DNA of 64,000 nt from Burkholderiaceae bacterium (GCA_030158305.1 JAOATE010000047.1:62001-126000); one strand, 5' to 3'. Shown: positions 41,795 to 56,139, counted from the first letter of the stretch. Notes: a model not told the origin generated them from the sequence alone. Numbers and translations are program-made.

Positions 41795-42496
41795 ATGAAC
41801 AAGCTGTATCCAAGCGCAAAAGACGCGCTGACCGGTATTTTGAAAGATGGCCAGACCATCGCTGTGGGTGGTTTCGGACTGTGCGGGATTCCGGAGGCCT
41901 TGATCGACGCCGTTAAAGATCTTGGCGTTCAAAATTTGACTTGCATCAGCAATAACGCGGGTGTGGATGGTTTTGGCCTGGGTATTTTGCTCGAGTCCCG
42001 ACAAGTCCGCCGCATGATCGCGTCTTATGTCGGCGAAAACAAAGAATTTGAGCGTCAATACTTGGCTGGCGAGCTTGAGCTTGAGTTCACACCCCAGGGC
42101 ACCTTGGCCGAGCGTTTGCGTGCCGGCGGCTCTGGAATCCCCGCCTTTTTTACTAAAACAGGCGTTGGCACGATCGTGGCAGAGGGCAAAGAAGTCCGCG
42201 AATTTGATGGGCAGCAGTACATCATGGAACGCGCCTTGGTGCCCGAGGTGTCCTTAGTCAAAGCCGAAGTTGCAGACCGCAGCGGTAATTTGATGTTTAG
42301 CAAGACCGCCCGCAACTTTAATCCGCCTGTCGCAATGGCTGGAAAACTCACAGTCGTCGAGGTCGAGCGTATCGTTGAAAACGGCGAACTCGAACCCGAA
42401 AACATTCATTTGCCCGGCATTTACGTGCACCGCATTGTGATCAATGCAACGCCTGAAAAGCGTATTGAGCAACGTATCGTTCGCGCGGCGAGCTAA
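41795..42496 (+). CDS. scoA: 3-oxoacid CoA-transferase subunit A
   Basis: [21 protein letters not shown]; paired with subunit B. Confidence 0.93.
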   Translation: MNKLYPSAKDALTGILKDGQTIAVGGFGLCGIPEALIDAVKDLGVQNLTCISNNAGVDGFGLGILLESRQVRRMIASYVGENKEFERQYLAGELELEFTPQGTLAERLRAGGSGIPAFFTKTGVGTIVAEGKEVREFDGQQYIMERALVPEVSLVKAEVADRSGNLMFSKTARNFNPPVAMAGKLTVVEVERIVENGELEPENIHLPGIYVHRIVINATPEKRIEQRIVRAAS

Positions 42497-42507
42497 GGAG
42501 AACAAAG

Positions 42508-43164
42508 ATGGCATGGACTCGTGATGAAATGGCCGCGCGCGCAGCGCGTGAATTAAAAGATGGTTTTTATGTGAACTTGGGAATTGGATTGCCCACCATG
42601 GTGGCCAACCATGTGCCAGAAAACATGGAAGTTTGGCTGCAGTCTGAAAATGGTTTGCTCGGGATCGGGCCTCATCCACTTGAAAGTGAAGTAGACCCCG
42701 ACTTGATTAATGCAGGCAAGCAGACGGTGACCACGTTACCCGGTTCAGCGATTTTTTCGTCCGCAGACTCCTTTGGCATGATTCGCGCAGGAAAGATCAA
42801 TCTCGCTATTTTGGGCGCGATGCAGGTCTCCGAGAACGGTGATCTGGCGAACTGGATGATTCCGGGCAAGATGGTCAAGGGCATGGGCGGCGCGATGGAT
42901 CTGGTCGCCGGTGTGGGGCGCGTCATCGTACTGATGGAGCACGTTGCCCACAAAAAAGACGGCACGACCGATTTGAAACTGTTGCCCAAATGCACCTTGC
43001 CACTGACGGGTGTGGGTGTGATCGACATGGTCATTACCGATCTGGGTGTCATGGAAGTCACTCCAAATGGCCTCAAATTGCTTGAGCTTGCACCGGGCGT
43101 CAGCGTGGACGAGATCCAGTCAAAGACTTCTGCCAAGCTGGATGTTTCAGCGCTCAAAGGATAA
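42508..43164 (+). CDS. scoB: 3-oxoacid CoA-transferase subunit B
   Basis: [31 protein letters not shown]. Confidence 0.93.
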   Translation: MAWTRDEMAARAARELKDGFYVNLGIGLPTMVANHVPENMEVWLQSENGLLGIGPHPLESEVDPDLINAGKQTVTTLPGSAIFSSADSFGMIRAGKINLAILGAMQVSENGDLANWMIPGKMVKGMGGAMDLVAGVGRVIVLMEHVAHKKDGTTDLKLLPKCTLPLTGVGVIDMVITDLGVMEVTPNGLKLLELAPGVSVDEIQSKTSAKLDVSALKG

Positions 43165-43170
43165 TTCGGC

Positions 43171-43818
43171 GTGATGGATTTTCTTTCGATGGCGATCGAT
43201 ATGATGATGCATATCGATCGTACGATGCTGCAATTTATCGAGCAGCATGGCGCGTGGATCTACGTATTGTTAGTGGCCATTATTTTTGCCGAAACTGGTT
43301 TGGTGTTTGCCAGCTTGTTACCTGGTGATTCCTTGTTGTTTGTCGCGGGCGCGATTTGTGCCATGGGAAAAATGGACCTGCCGCTGCTGATGCTGTTGTT
43401 AACAACGGCCGCGATTGTGGGGGATGCGGTGAACTACTCGGTGGGACGCTGGTTTGGCAAGGCGCTGATTGCGCGGACCCGGTTGGTCAATCCAGCGAGG
43501 TTGGCTTATACCCAAGGCTTCTTTGATCGGTATGGCGGTCAGACGATCGTCATTGCGCGTTTTTTGCCGATCGCGCGCACGATGGCACCCTTTGTGGCCG
43601 GTTTTGCCAAAATGGAGCCCAAAAAGTTTTTCTTCTTTAATGTTTCTGGTGGCATTCTTTGGGTGGTTTCCTTGACCGCAGCAGGTTATTGGTTTGGAAA
43701 CTTGCCTTTTGTACGCGACAATCTGACCGCCGTGATTTTAGGCATCATCATTGTTTCTTTGCTGCCAGGCGTGATTGCTGTGTTGCGTGCAAAGTTTTCC
43801 AAACCCAAGACTCTCTAA
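43171..43818 (+). CDS. DedA family membrane protein
   Basis: FAETGLVFASLLPGDSLLFVAGA, RFLPIARTMAPFVAG. Confidence 0.93.
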   Translation: MMDFLSMAIDMMMHIDRTMLQFIEQHGAWIYVLLVAIIFAETGLVFASLLPGDSLLFVAGAICAMGKMDLPLLMLLLTTAAIVGDAVNYSVGRWFGKALIARTRLVNPARLAYTQGFFDRYGGQTIVIARFLPIARTMAPFVAGFAKMEPKKFFFFNVSGGILWVVSLTAAGYWFGNLPFVRDNLTAVILGIIIVSLLPGVIAVLRAKFSKPKTL

Positions 43819-43831
43819 CTCCAAGCCAGCG

Positions 43832-45640
43832 ATGAACACTCCCGCTCTTAGTCCACTCGAGGCGCTGGCAGCACTGCGTCGCAGCATGCAACAGGCGCAT
43901 GTTGATGCCTGTCTGATCCCTTCAGCGGATCCACACTTGTCCGAATACTTGCCGGCTTATTGGCAAATCAGGCGTTGGTTGACTGGGTTTACCGGTTCGG
44001 TTGGCACGGTCGTGGTGACGCAAGAGTTTGCGGGTATTTGGGTGGACAGTCGGTATTGGGTGCAAGCCGAGGCTGAGCTCGCGGGTTCGGCAGTCACGCT
44101 CATGAAAATTGGTGTGGCGACGGATCCTGCGCATGCCGCATGGCTGGGGGCGAATGTCCCCAGTGGTGGGGTGGTGGCGGTGGATGGTCGTGCGCTTGGT
44201 TTAGCCGCGCGTGAGGCGCTGCAAGAACAGTTGGCTGCACGCGCCATCACACTCGACATATCCCTAGATCTTCCGGGTCAGTGTTGGTTGGACCGCCCAG
44301 CGTTACCGACAGCGTCTATCCGCGATCTGCCGGTTGCTTATGCGGGCCAGACAAGGCAGGAAAAGCTTGCCCAAGTGCGCGCCGAGATGGCGGAGCGGGG
44401 CGCGCAGTGGCATCTCATTTCGACCTTGGACGACATTGCATGGCTGCTCAATTGTCGCGGTGCGGATGTGAGTTTCAATCCAGTGTTTTTGGCGCATGTA
44501 CTGATTGGGCCTGAGCGCGTATTACTGTTTGTGTTGCCTGAAAAGATCGATGTCGCCTTGGCCCAGCAGCTGGCTGGCGACGGCATTGAGGTGCGCCCCT
44601 ATCAAGAGGCTGCGCAGACCCTTGCCGAGCTAGAAGCGCAGGCGTGTCTGTTGTTTGATCCGGCGCGCACAACCTGTGCGTTGATCGACCGTGTCTCTTG
44701 CCGGTTGGTGCGTGCGATCAATCCCAGCACATTTTTCAAGTCACAAAAAACGGCTTTTGAGCTCAGTCACGTCCGTCGCGTGATGGAAGACGATGGTGCG
44801 GCTTTGTGTGCGTTTTTTGTCTGGCTTGAGGATGCGATTGCGCGTTGTGACGCTGTCCCTCTGAATGAGTTGATGATTGATGAGCAGCTCATCGCGCAAC
44901 GAAGTCAGCAGCCGGGCTTTATTTCCCGTAGTTTTGGCACGATTGCCGCCTATAACAGCAATGGTGCGATGCCTCACTATCGGGCAACACCTGAGTCTTT
45001 TGCGGCAATTGCCGGAGATGGCTTGCTCCTGATTGACTCGGGCGGTCAGTATGTGGGGGGCACGACCGATATTACGCGTGTTGTTCCCGTCGGGCAGCCA
45101 ACTGCCGCCCAAAAAGACGACTACACCGCGGTGTTGCAAGCCATGATTGCGCTGTCTCGACTGAGATTTCCGCGTGGCGTGGCGTCTCCTATGCTTGATG
45201 CCGTTGCGCGTGCGCCTTTGTGGGCGCGGCTCGCCGAATACGGTCATGGAACAGGGCATGGCGTCGGGTATTACTTAAATGTTCATGAGGGGCCGCAAGT
45301 CATTTCATATCGTGCGGCACCGGGTCCTCACACTGCCATGCAGCCAGGCATGATCACCTCAAACGAGCCGGGACTCTATCGCCCAGGTCGTTGGGGCATT
45401 CGGATCGAAAATCTGGTGGCCAATATGTCGGCAGGGACGTCTGAGTTTGGCGAATTCCTAGAGTTTGAAACGTTGACACTGTGCCCGATCGATACACGTT
45501 GTGTCCAACTGGATCAGATGAGACAGGATGAGATTGACTGGCTGAACGCCTACCACGCAGAGGTTCGCCGACGTTTGAAGCCAAAGGTGTCCGGCCCCGC
45601 GCTGGAGTGGTTGTTGCATCGAACAGAGCCTATAGCCTAA
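43832..45640 (+). CDS. Aminopeptidase P family (M24) protein
   Basis: LIDSGGQYVGGTTDITRV, YGHGTGHGVGYYLNVHEGPQ, TSNEPGLY; start trimmed to 43832. Confidence 0.93.
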   Translation: MNTPALSPLEALAALRRSMQQAHVDACLIPSADPHLSEYLPAYWQIRRWLTGFTGSVGTVVVTQEFAGIWVDSRYWVQAEAELAGSAVTLMKIGVATDPAHAAWLGANVPSGGVVAVDGRALGLAAREALQEQLAARAITLDISLDLPGQCWLDRPALPTASIRDLPVAYAGQTRQEKLAQVRAEMAERGAQWHLISTLDDIAWLLNCRGADVSFNPVFLAHVLIGPERVLLFVLPEKIDVALAQQLAGDGIEVRPYQEAAQTLAELEAQACLLFDPARTTCALIDRVSCRLVRAINPSTFFKSQKTAFELSHVRRVMEDDGAALCAFFVWLEDAIARCDAVPLNELMIDEQLIAQRSQQPGFISRSFGTIAAYNSNGAMPHYRATPESFAAIAGDGLLLIDSGGQYVGGTTDITRVVPVGQPTAAQKDDYTAVLQAMIALSRLRFPRGVASPMLDAVARAPLWARLAEYGHGTGHGVGYYLNVHEGPQVISYRAAPGPHTAMQPGMITSNEPGLYRPGRWGIRIENLVANMSAGTSEFGEFLEFETLTLCPIDTRCVQLDQMRQDEIDWLNAYHAEVRRRLKPKVSGPALEWLLHRTEPIA

Positions 45641-45749
45641 AAACCTCTTTGTCGTGCTAGACGCGAAATTTTGTTGATAAATCCAGACGTGTTTTCCGCA
45701 AAAGTGAGTCTGGCGGCTATAATCCAAATTTCCCGCATACGCCTCGTAA

Positions 45750-49581
<3,832 letters not shown>

Positions 49582-49626
49582 TCGACCTGCAGGGGCGGCT
49601 CGCCGTCCCTGTGTACAAAAGGTGTC

Positions 49627-49983
49627 ATGCGTCTATTATTGATCGTGATTGTTGCACTTGTCGCTCTGATCCAGTATCCCTTGTGGATGGGTCGGGGTGG
49701 CTGGTTTTCTGTTTGGGACATGCAGGCGCAAGTCACGGATCAACGTATGATCAATGAAGGTCTCACTTCAAGAAATAAGGCGCTTGCGGCCGAAGTCGAG
49801 GACTTACGGTCTGGCACCGAAGCCTCAGAGGAGCGTGCGCGTAGCGAGTTGAGCATGATGCGCCAAGGAGAGGTGTTTGTGCAGATTCTGCCTCCTGGTG
49901 TCAAGCCTCCCGAACTCAAGCCAACTGTCAAACCTGGCGCAAAACCTACTCCCCCCCCAGCTTCAAAACCTCAGCAACGCTGA
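49627..49983 (+). CDS. ftsB: Cell division protein FtsB
   Basis: Single N-terminal TM, coiled coil, YPLWMGRGGWFSVWDM; directly after eno. Confidence 0.9.
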   Translation: MRLLLIVIVALVALIQYPLWMGRGGWFSVWDMQAQVTDQRMINEGLTSRNKALAAEVEDLRSGTEASEERARSELSMMRQGEVFVQILPPGVKPPELKPTVKPGAKPTPPPASKPQQR

Positions 49984-49994
49984 GGCTCATCCGG

Positions 49995-50576
49995 CTAAGG
50001 CTTGCCAACGCTGCGATGCCTAAATGCCCGATACTCGACCACCATGGGGATTAAACCCTGAAGCCAGGCTTGCTCCTCAAGCGAGTACGGCCTCGTTTCT
50101 GTTTGCTTTAGGCTGACGCTGAGTGCTGCCACTTTTTGTAGCGTGACTCTCAGCCATTCTTGCATCGGTCTGTGCAAATACGTCAGGCGCAAGTGAATGC
50201 TTTCAGGCGTTGAGGCGAGTTCAACCGCATGCCAGCAAGGCAAATGAAAACGTCGTTGAATTGTCTGACACGCTGCGTCTCTGCGCATCTGGGGTGTTGT
50301 ATCGCGACCGGCAGGGACAAACATGACTGAGAGCGCATCGCGCAGAGCGGGTTGCCAAGCCTGCGGCGCTGCGTGGTGGACGGCGGCCACCCGGGCCGCC
50401 TGTTGCAGTGAAAGTACGAGCAGGTGACGCAACTGATATCCGCGGGCGAGTTCAACACACAAACTTCCCAGCAATAGAATCGGGAGGAGAACAAGCAGCG
50501 TTTCGACAAGTGCCGCACCGCTTTGTTTGCGAAGTGGAACGATGTGAAAAAGCTCAAAAATAGGGTGTTTGCGCAT
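49995..50576 (-). CDS. TadE-like protein
   Basis: RKQSGAALVETLLVLLPILLLGSLCVELARGYQLRHLLVLSLQQAARVAAVHH N-terminal TadE-type segment. Confidence 0.65.
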   Translation of the reverse strand: MRKHPIFELFHIVPLRKQSGAALVETLLVLLPILLLGSLCVELARGYQLRHLLVLSLQQAARVAAVHHAAPQAWQPALRDALSVMFVPAGRDTTPQMRRDAACQTIQRRFHLPCWHAVELASTPESIHLRLTYLHRPMQEWLRVTLQKVAALSVSLKQTETRPYSLEEQAWLQGLIPMVVEYRAFRHRSVGKP

Positions 50577-50705
50577 TAGGTCTAGTGTGCTAGGGGTGTG
50601 GTTTTAAAAAAAGTCTTCAAAGTGTGGTGTTCTTGATACCAGTTGTCGATTCGGACAAGCGCCTAGCGAACCCGACAGGTTAGAATCTATGAACTTTCAC
50701 AAGGA

Positions 50706-51920
50706 TTGGATATGACCTCGTCTGCTGCTGCTTTTCCTTATTTTCCAGGTGTGCGTTTGCTTCACTCGCCAGGACCATCCAACGTACCCAAGGCGGTGCT
50801 CGATGCGATGACCAAGCAGCCTATGGATATGGGCGATCCGCGTGTAGATGCCTGCGTCGATGCGTGTGAGTCAGGCTTAAAGAAACTCCTAAAGACGCAA
50901 GCGGCCGATGTGTTTTTTTACGCCGCAAATGGTCACGGCGCGTGGGAGGCCATGATTGTGAATTTGTTGGCACCTGGTCAAAAGGTGCTGATTCCTGGGA
51001 CAGGTCATTTTTCCGAATCGTGGGCCATCATGGCCGAGGCGATGGGCGCGATCGTGGTGCGTACCCCCTTTCATGAAGGTTACCCAATTGATCCGGATGC
51101 CGTCGCACAGATTCTTCGCGCGGACACGCAACATGAGATTGTGGCGGTCTTTACCGTCCACACCGATACGGCTAGCAGCACGACCAGTGATATTCCAGCC
51201 TTGCGTCGCGCGATAGATACAACCGGACATCCCGCGCTGTTTGTGGTGGATGTCGTGGCTTCGCTGGGTGCGATTCCGTTCGACATGGATCAGTGGGGTG
51301 TCAACGCTGTGATCGGCGCTTCCCAAAAAGGCCTGATGGTACCTCCTGGGGTAGGATTTTGTGTGGCAGATGCACGAGCCATGCAGGTTTGCGAAAAGAA
51401 TCCAGCACCTCGCTTTTATTGGGATTGGTTGCGACGCCGTAAAGGTCCATCCTACAGTCGCTTTTGCGGTACAGCACCTCAAAACTTGTTGTTTGGTATG
51501 GAAGCGGCTTTTGAGTTGTTGGCGCGCGAAGGTGTCGAGACGGTGTATGCACGCCATCGCGCCTTGGCGGGTGCTGTGCGGGCTGCTGTGCAGTCATGGT
51601 CACAAGCTGGCAATTTAGATTTTCTCTGTAAAGTGCCTGGCGCCCGCTCAGACTCTGTGACGGCTATTGTGGTCAAGCCCGGGATTGATCCTGAGTTGAT
51701 TCGCAAAACAGCGCGCGAAAAGTTTCAGGTCATGGTGGCCGGTGGTCTGGGGCCGTTCGCTGGTCGCGTATTCCGAATTGGTCATTTGGGTGATCTCAAT
51801 CCAGCCATGATTTTGGGCTGTATCGCAGGCGTCGAGGCTGCCATGCAGTCACTCGGCATTGAGGTGGGAGACCGCGGCGTTCGAAGCGCTGTGGAGTATC
51901 TTTCCAAGGACGCAGGCTAA
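50706..51920 (+). CDS. Class V aminotransferase (serine/alanine-glyoxylate type)
   Basis: LHSPGPSNVPKAVLDAM, VVDVVASLGAIPFDMDQWGVNAVIGASQKGLMVPPG; TTG 50706 or ATG 50712 start. Confidence 0.88.
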   Translation: MDMTSSAAAFPYFPGVRLLHSPGPSNVPKAVLDAMTKQPMDMGDPRVDACVDACESGLKKLLKTQAADVFFYAANGHGAWEAMIVNLLAPGQKVLIPGTGHFSESWAIMAEAMGAIVVRTPFHEGYPIDPDAVAQILRADTQHEIVAVFTVHTDTASSTTSDIPALRRAIDTTGHPALFVVDVVASLGAIPFDMDQWGVNAVIGASQKGLMVPPGVGFCVADARAMQVCEKNPAPRFYWDWLRRRKGPSYSRFCGTAPQNLLFGMEAAFELLAREGVETVYARHRALAGAVRAAVQSWSQAGNLDFLCKVPGARSDSVTAIVVKPGIDPELIRKTAREKFQVMVAGGLGPFAGRVFRIGHLGDLNPAMILGCIAGVEAAMQSLGIEVGDRGVRSAVEYLSKDAG

Positions 51921-51922
51921 TC

Positions 51923-53869
51923 ATGTCGCAGGTGCGCAACGTTCTCAACGTGCGCACCGTGCGCATCGTGCATCTCATGCACTTTTTGCGCGCGTGTTGT
52001 TGGCTCCTGCTGACGACTTTCTGTTTGAGTGCTCAGGCTAACTCAGAACGTGATCTGATGATTGAGCGTGGTCTTTTTATTGAGACTGCACCAGGTTCAC
52101 TCACGATTGAACAAGCTGTCACTCAAGACTACAAGCCCTTTGGTGTTGTGTTGAATCGTGGCTTTACGCCCACGATCAGATGGTTGAGGCTCTTGGTCCA
52201 AGCACCTGCCCAAGGTTCAGAGCAAGTGATTTTGCGTGTGGGTCCGCACTACATACGTGACATTCAACTGTTTGAGCAAAAAGAGGGTCTGTGGAATCGC
52301 CGCACGGCGGGTGATCATTTTCCTGTCAGTCAAAATGCCTGCGCAGATAATTCTTACTGCTTTCCTGTGACGGTGCATGCAGGTGTTGAAAATTATTTCT
52401 ATCTGCGTATCGATACGATTAACGGATTTTTCCTCACGACGCGTGCGCTCCAGCCCGATACGCTCTCAAGTCTCATGGTGGATCAGCAGCGCAACATGGG
52501 TCTCGAGTTTGGCGTGATTCTCGCGATCGCATTTTGGGCCTTGATTGTCTACATCAGGACACGCCACACCATTCTCGGAATCTTCTTTATTTCTGAGATC
52601 GTGACGCTTTTGTTTACACTTTCTAGTTCTGGTTTACTCGCTGAGCTCTTTTTTGAAAAGCATGTTTGGCTCGATAATCTGGCCTTTAATACTTTGTACG
52701 TCTTTAGGCTGATGGCCTCGTTGTTGGTGACAAATGAATTATTAAAGCAGTTTGGTGTTCCGCGCTGGTATAGCTACTATGTCAAGGGTGTCTTAGTGAT
52801 TCTCTGTCTTGAGCTCTTGGCGATCAAACTTGATTCTGTGTCGTTGCTTGCGCTCAACTTTAACTTCTTACTTGTGAGCATCATGCCTCTGGTCTTGGTG
52901 GCTGCCTTACCTTGGTGTCACAAGATGCCCGTCGTGCACCGGCGTTTGATTGCTGGGGGCGCGCTCTTGATGGGGGCGCTACTCTGGATCGATATTTTGC
53001 CCTTGCTTGGTTGGGTCAGGCCAGATATCGTGTCTTCCCCTGGTAACTGGGGTGGTCTGATTGTGGCGGTGGTGCTTTCGATTATGGTGCTCAGTGACAT
53101 TACGCAACGTCGAGTCATTTATGATCGGGAGATGCAAGAGTTGCAATTTATGCGGGCACGTAACTTGGTGGAAACCGAGCAGATCAAAGAGCGCAGCATG
53201 CTGATCGATATGTTGACGCATGAATTGAAAAACCCGCTCGCAACCATGCGGATGGCTGCAGGATCTCTCAGGCGAAGCCTGCAGCAACAACCTCCCAAAC
53301 AGTCTGCGGATTCTACGGATCGGATCGACAGCATGATCCAGGCAATCAACAATATGAACACTGTGATCGAACGCTGTGTTCAGGTGGATCAGCTTGATCA
53401 AAAAGGATTTTCACCACGGTATGAAGACTTCGATGTGAATGAAGTCGTGCAGGCACTGTTGGCGAGTCAGCCAGAGGCTGAGCGGATTGATTGGCGTCAG
53501 CAGGCTTCGCCATTGATGTTGCGAACAGATCCTAATTTATTTGCGATTGTGTTGGCAAATTTATTAGATAATGCGATCAAGTATTCTCAGCCAGAGAGTC
53601 GAATTGTGCTGGAGCTCTACGATGATTACTCTATCAGTGAGTATGCCTCGCGCTTTATTCTCAGAGTCACAAATACAGTGGGTGAAAATGATGCACCCGA
53701 TCCAGGAAGCTTGTTCAATCGTTACTATCGGGGCGAGTATGCGCACGACAAATCAGGAACAGGTTTAGGCTTGTATCTTGTTAAGTCTTTGTGCAAAATT
53801 CTCGGAGGCTCGATTCGATTCGAGCACAAGGATCACCGAGTGCACTTTACTGTAGAGCTCAAACGATGA
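51923..53869 (+). CDS. Sensor histidine kinase with 7TMR-DISM-type sensory region
   Basis: Periplasmic domain plus about 7 TMs, MLTHELKNPLATMRMAAGSLRR H-box, HATPase (LLDNAIKYSQPESR, SGTGLGLYLVKSL). Confidence 0.88.
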   Translation: MSQVRNVLNVRTVRIVHLMHFLRACCWLLLTTFCLSAQANSERDLMIERGLFIETAPGSLTIEQAVTQDYKPFGVVLNRGFTPTIRWLRLLVQAPAQGSEQVILRVGPHYIRDIQLFEQKEGLWNRRTAGDHFPVSQNACADNSYCFPVTVHAGVENYFYLRIDTINGFFLTTRALQPDTLSSLMVDQQRNMGLEFGVILAIAFWALIVYIRTRHTILGIFFISEIVTLLFTLSSSGLLAELFFEKHVWLDNLAFNTLYVFRLMASLLVTNELLKQFGVPRWYSYYVKGVLVILCLELLAIKLDSVSLLALNFNFLLVSIMPLVLVAALPWCHKMPVVHRRLIAGGALLMGALLWIDILPLLGWVRPDIVSSPGNWGGLIVAVVLSIMVLSDITQRRVIYDREMQELQFMRARNLVETEQIKERSMLIDMLTHELKNPLATMRMAAGSLRRSLQQQPPKQSADSTDRIDSMIQAINNMNTVIERCVQVDQLDQKGFSPRYEDFDVNEVVQALLASQPEAERIDWRQQASPLMLRTDPNLFAIVLANLLDNAIKYSQPESRIVLELYDDYSISEYASRFILRVTNTVGENDAPDPGSLFNRYYRGEYAHDKSGTGLGLYLVKSLCKILGGSIRFEHKDHRVHFTVELKR

Positions 53870-54648
53870 TTCAGAATAACTCTCTCACCCCGATTTCTGT
53901 GGCTGACCTGAGCGGGGATGAAAGTGGCAGTATGTTCGCGATGGCACCGATGCGTGTTGCTCTTGTCGAGGACGATCCACTGTTGCGCAAGGAAATTCAC
54001 TACCACCTCAAGCTCAATGGGTTTTTAGTGTTTGCGGTCAGCAACGGGCGCTCGTTAGATGACTTGCTCATCACCGAACCGATTGATGCGCTGGTGCTTG
54101 ACCTGAGTTTGCCTGGAGAGGATGGGATCTCCATTGCGCGTCGACTCAGGGTGAGCATTCCAAGTATAGGCATCATCATGCTGACTGCCCGAGCAGCGAT
54201 CCCGGATCGTCTAAAAGGCTACGAGGCGGGCGCAGATATTTATCTGAGTAAACCTGTTGCACCAGAAGAGTTGACTGCTGCGCTGATGAGTATGTATCGG
54301 CGTTCAAGACTCATCAATAAAACGGCGGTGAGTTGGGTGATTAGTTTGCAGGACCGTTCGATGACGAGCCCGCACTCGGCAGAAAAAGTCTTTTTGACAA
54401 ACAGCGAAAAAACCTTGCTGGTGGGTTTGGCGCAAGCCTCCACGCATGTGCTCGAAACAGAGGTGATCTGCGAGATGCTCAGCCAGCGCCCGGACGTTGA
54501 TGATATCGGCAAGCGTGCGCTAGAAAGTCTTGTCAGCCGATTGCGCAAAAAGCTTTCTAGCTTGTCACCAGAGGGGGCCGAGCCCGCACTCAAGGCTGTC
54601 TGGGGTGTGGGCTATCAGCTCTGTATTCCGATAGAGATTCGACCTTAG
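53866..54648 (+). CDS. Response regulator with OmpR-type DNA-binding domain
   Basis: VALVEDDPLLRKEI, DALVLDLSLPGEDGI, KPVAPEEL; C-terminal winged helix; ATGA overlap with kinase. Confidence 0.9.
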   Translation: MIQNNSLTPISVADLSGDESGSMFAMAPMRVALVEDDPLLRKEIHYHLKLNGFLVFAVSNGRSLDDLLITEPIDALVLDLSLPGEDGISIARRLRVSIPSIGIIMLTARAAIPDRLKGYEAGADIYLSKPVAPEELTAALMSMYRRSRLINKTAVSWVISLQDRSMTSPHSAEKVFLTNSEKTLLVGLAQASTHVLETEVICEMLSQRPDVDDIGKRALESLVSRLRKKLSSLSPEGAEPALKAVWGVGYQLCIPIEIRP

Positions 54649-55556
54649 TGAACGGACTTGCCGGCGCCAGGCGAGATTGACTTAAATAACATCGCAGAGT
54701 CGACTCCGTCGAACAAATAGGGTTGTCCGCAGAATTCGCATGCGACTTCGATTTTTCCTTGGGTCTCAAGGATGTCTTCGACTTCGGCACGTCCCAGCAT
54801 TTTCAACATATCTGCGACACGCTCGCGTGTGCACGAGCATTGCCAAGTGATTGGACGGGCATCAAACGTTAATAGGGTTTCTTCCCAAAACAACCGGTGC
54901 AGGAGCGTTTCTTGAGTGACCTCAAGCATTTCCTTGATTGAGAGCGTTTCGGCCAAGCGTTGAAAGCGCTGCCAAGACTCGTCTGCACTTAGGATCTCGG
55001 CTTGTTGGTTGCCGCCTTGAAGCGGCAGACGTTGTAGCAACAGGCCTGTGCAATGCTCATTGTTTGCGGCCAGCCAAATACGTGTTTCTAATTGTTCTGA
55101 ACGCAACATGTATTGCTCGAGCGCTTGGGCGATCGTTTCGCCCTCGAGCGGAACAATCCCCTGATAGGCCTGACGGCCCAGAGTGTTTTTGGGAGGATCC
55201 AACACAACAATGAATTTGGCTGTGCCCCCAGGGTTGAGCAGAGATTGCAAGTCACGCTGAATAGGTAAAGGACGCTCACGAAGCTTGACGGTGGCACGAA
55301 TGCTCATGTCTGCTCGACACTCAACCACCATCAAGGCGATCGCACCGTCCCCCTGGAGTTGCAGGAGAAGAGAGCCATCGAACTTGAGTGTTGCGGCAAG
55401 TAGCGTTGACGCCGCGACGAGTTCTCCGAGCAAGGCTGTGACAGAAGGTGGGTAGGTGTGGTGCGCCTGAGCTGTTTGCCATGTTTGTTGCATGTGAACA
55501 GACTCAAGACGAACACTACGGTCTTCGGAAAGAAATTTTTTAAGTTGATCTGACAT
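54645..55556 (-). CDS. hslO: 33 kDa redox-regulated chaperonin Hsp33
   Basis: CSCTRERVADMLKMLG and CEFCGQPYLFD zinc motif. Confidence 0.96.
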   Translation of the reverse strand: MSDQLKKFLSEDRSVRLESVHMQQTWQTAQAHHTYPPSVTALLGELVAASTLLAATLKFDGSLLLQLQGDGAIALMVVECRADMSIRATVKLRERPLPIQRDLQSLLNPGGTAKFIVVLDPPKNTLGRQAYQGIVPLEGETIAQALEQYMLRSEQLETRIWLAANNEHCTGLLLQRLPLQGGNQQAEILSADESWQRFQRLAETLSIKEMLEVTQETLLHRLFWEETLLTFDARPITWQCSCTRERVADMLKMLGRAEVEDILETQGKIEVACEFCGQPYLFDGVDSAMLFKSISPGAGKSVH

Positions 55557-55576
55557 ACAGGCCGATAAAGGGGGGC

Positions 55577-56098
55577 TCAGCCTACGCGCTTGAGTTGTTG
55601 GCGATACATTTGCCCACGTGCTGCGTAGTGCTCAATATTGTGACGAATTTGGGCGATTTCATCTTCCCCGAGTGTCCGGACAATCTTTCCGACACCGATG
55701 ACAAGGCTGCCATCGGGAATCTCTCGTCCCTCTGGAACAATCGCACCCGCGCCGATCAGACAGTTGCGTCCTATGCGGGCGCGATTGAGAACAATGGCTT
55801 GCATGCCGACCAAGGAACCCGAGCCGATTGAACAGCCATGCAACATGGCTTGATGACCGACAGTGACATACTCAGCAATGGTGAGTGGTGTGTCGACATC
55901 AGAGTGCAGTACGCTGCCTTCTTGGACGTTGCTATGGTGACCGATCTCAATCAGCGTATTGTCACCGCGTATGCTGACATTGGCCCAGATACTCGCCTGC
56001 GCACCGATGACAACGTCACCGATGATGTCTGCAGAATCAAAGATAAACGCGCTGGGATCAATACGCGGAGTCAGGTCACCGAGTTGATAAATCGCCAT
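55577..56098 (-). CDS. Gamma-carbonic-anhydrase family (left-handed beta-helix) protein
   Basis: MAIYQLGDLTPRIDPSAFIFDSADIIGDVVIGAQASIWANVSIRGD hexapeptide repeats. Confidence 0.93.
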   Translation of the reverse strand: MAIYQLGDLTPRIDPSAFIFDSADIIGDVVIGAQASIWANVSIRGDNTLIEIGHHSNVQEGSVLHSDVDTPLTIAEYVTVGHQAMLHGCSIGSGSLVGMQAIVLNRARIGRNCLIGAGAIVPEGREIPDGSLVIGVGKIVRTLGEDEIAQIRHNIEHYAARGQMYRQQLKRVG

Positions 56099-56139
56099 GT
56101 TGTGGAACGTCCTTGAGAGCATGAAAGAATGCCCTAAGT

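Noticed and set aside
49590-49612. GC-rich hairpin between eno and ftsB as a strong terminator
   Set aside because: Imperfect stem without a following T-tract; too weak to list as a feature
50889-51557. 222-aa minus-strand ORF
   Set aside because: Antisense to the class V aminotransferase gene
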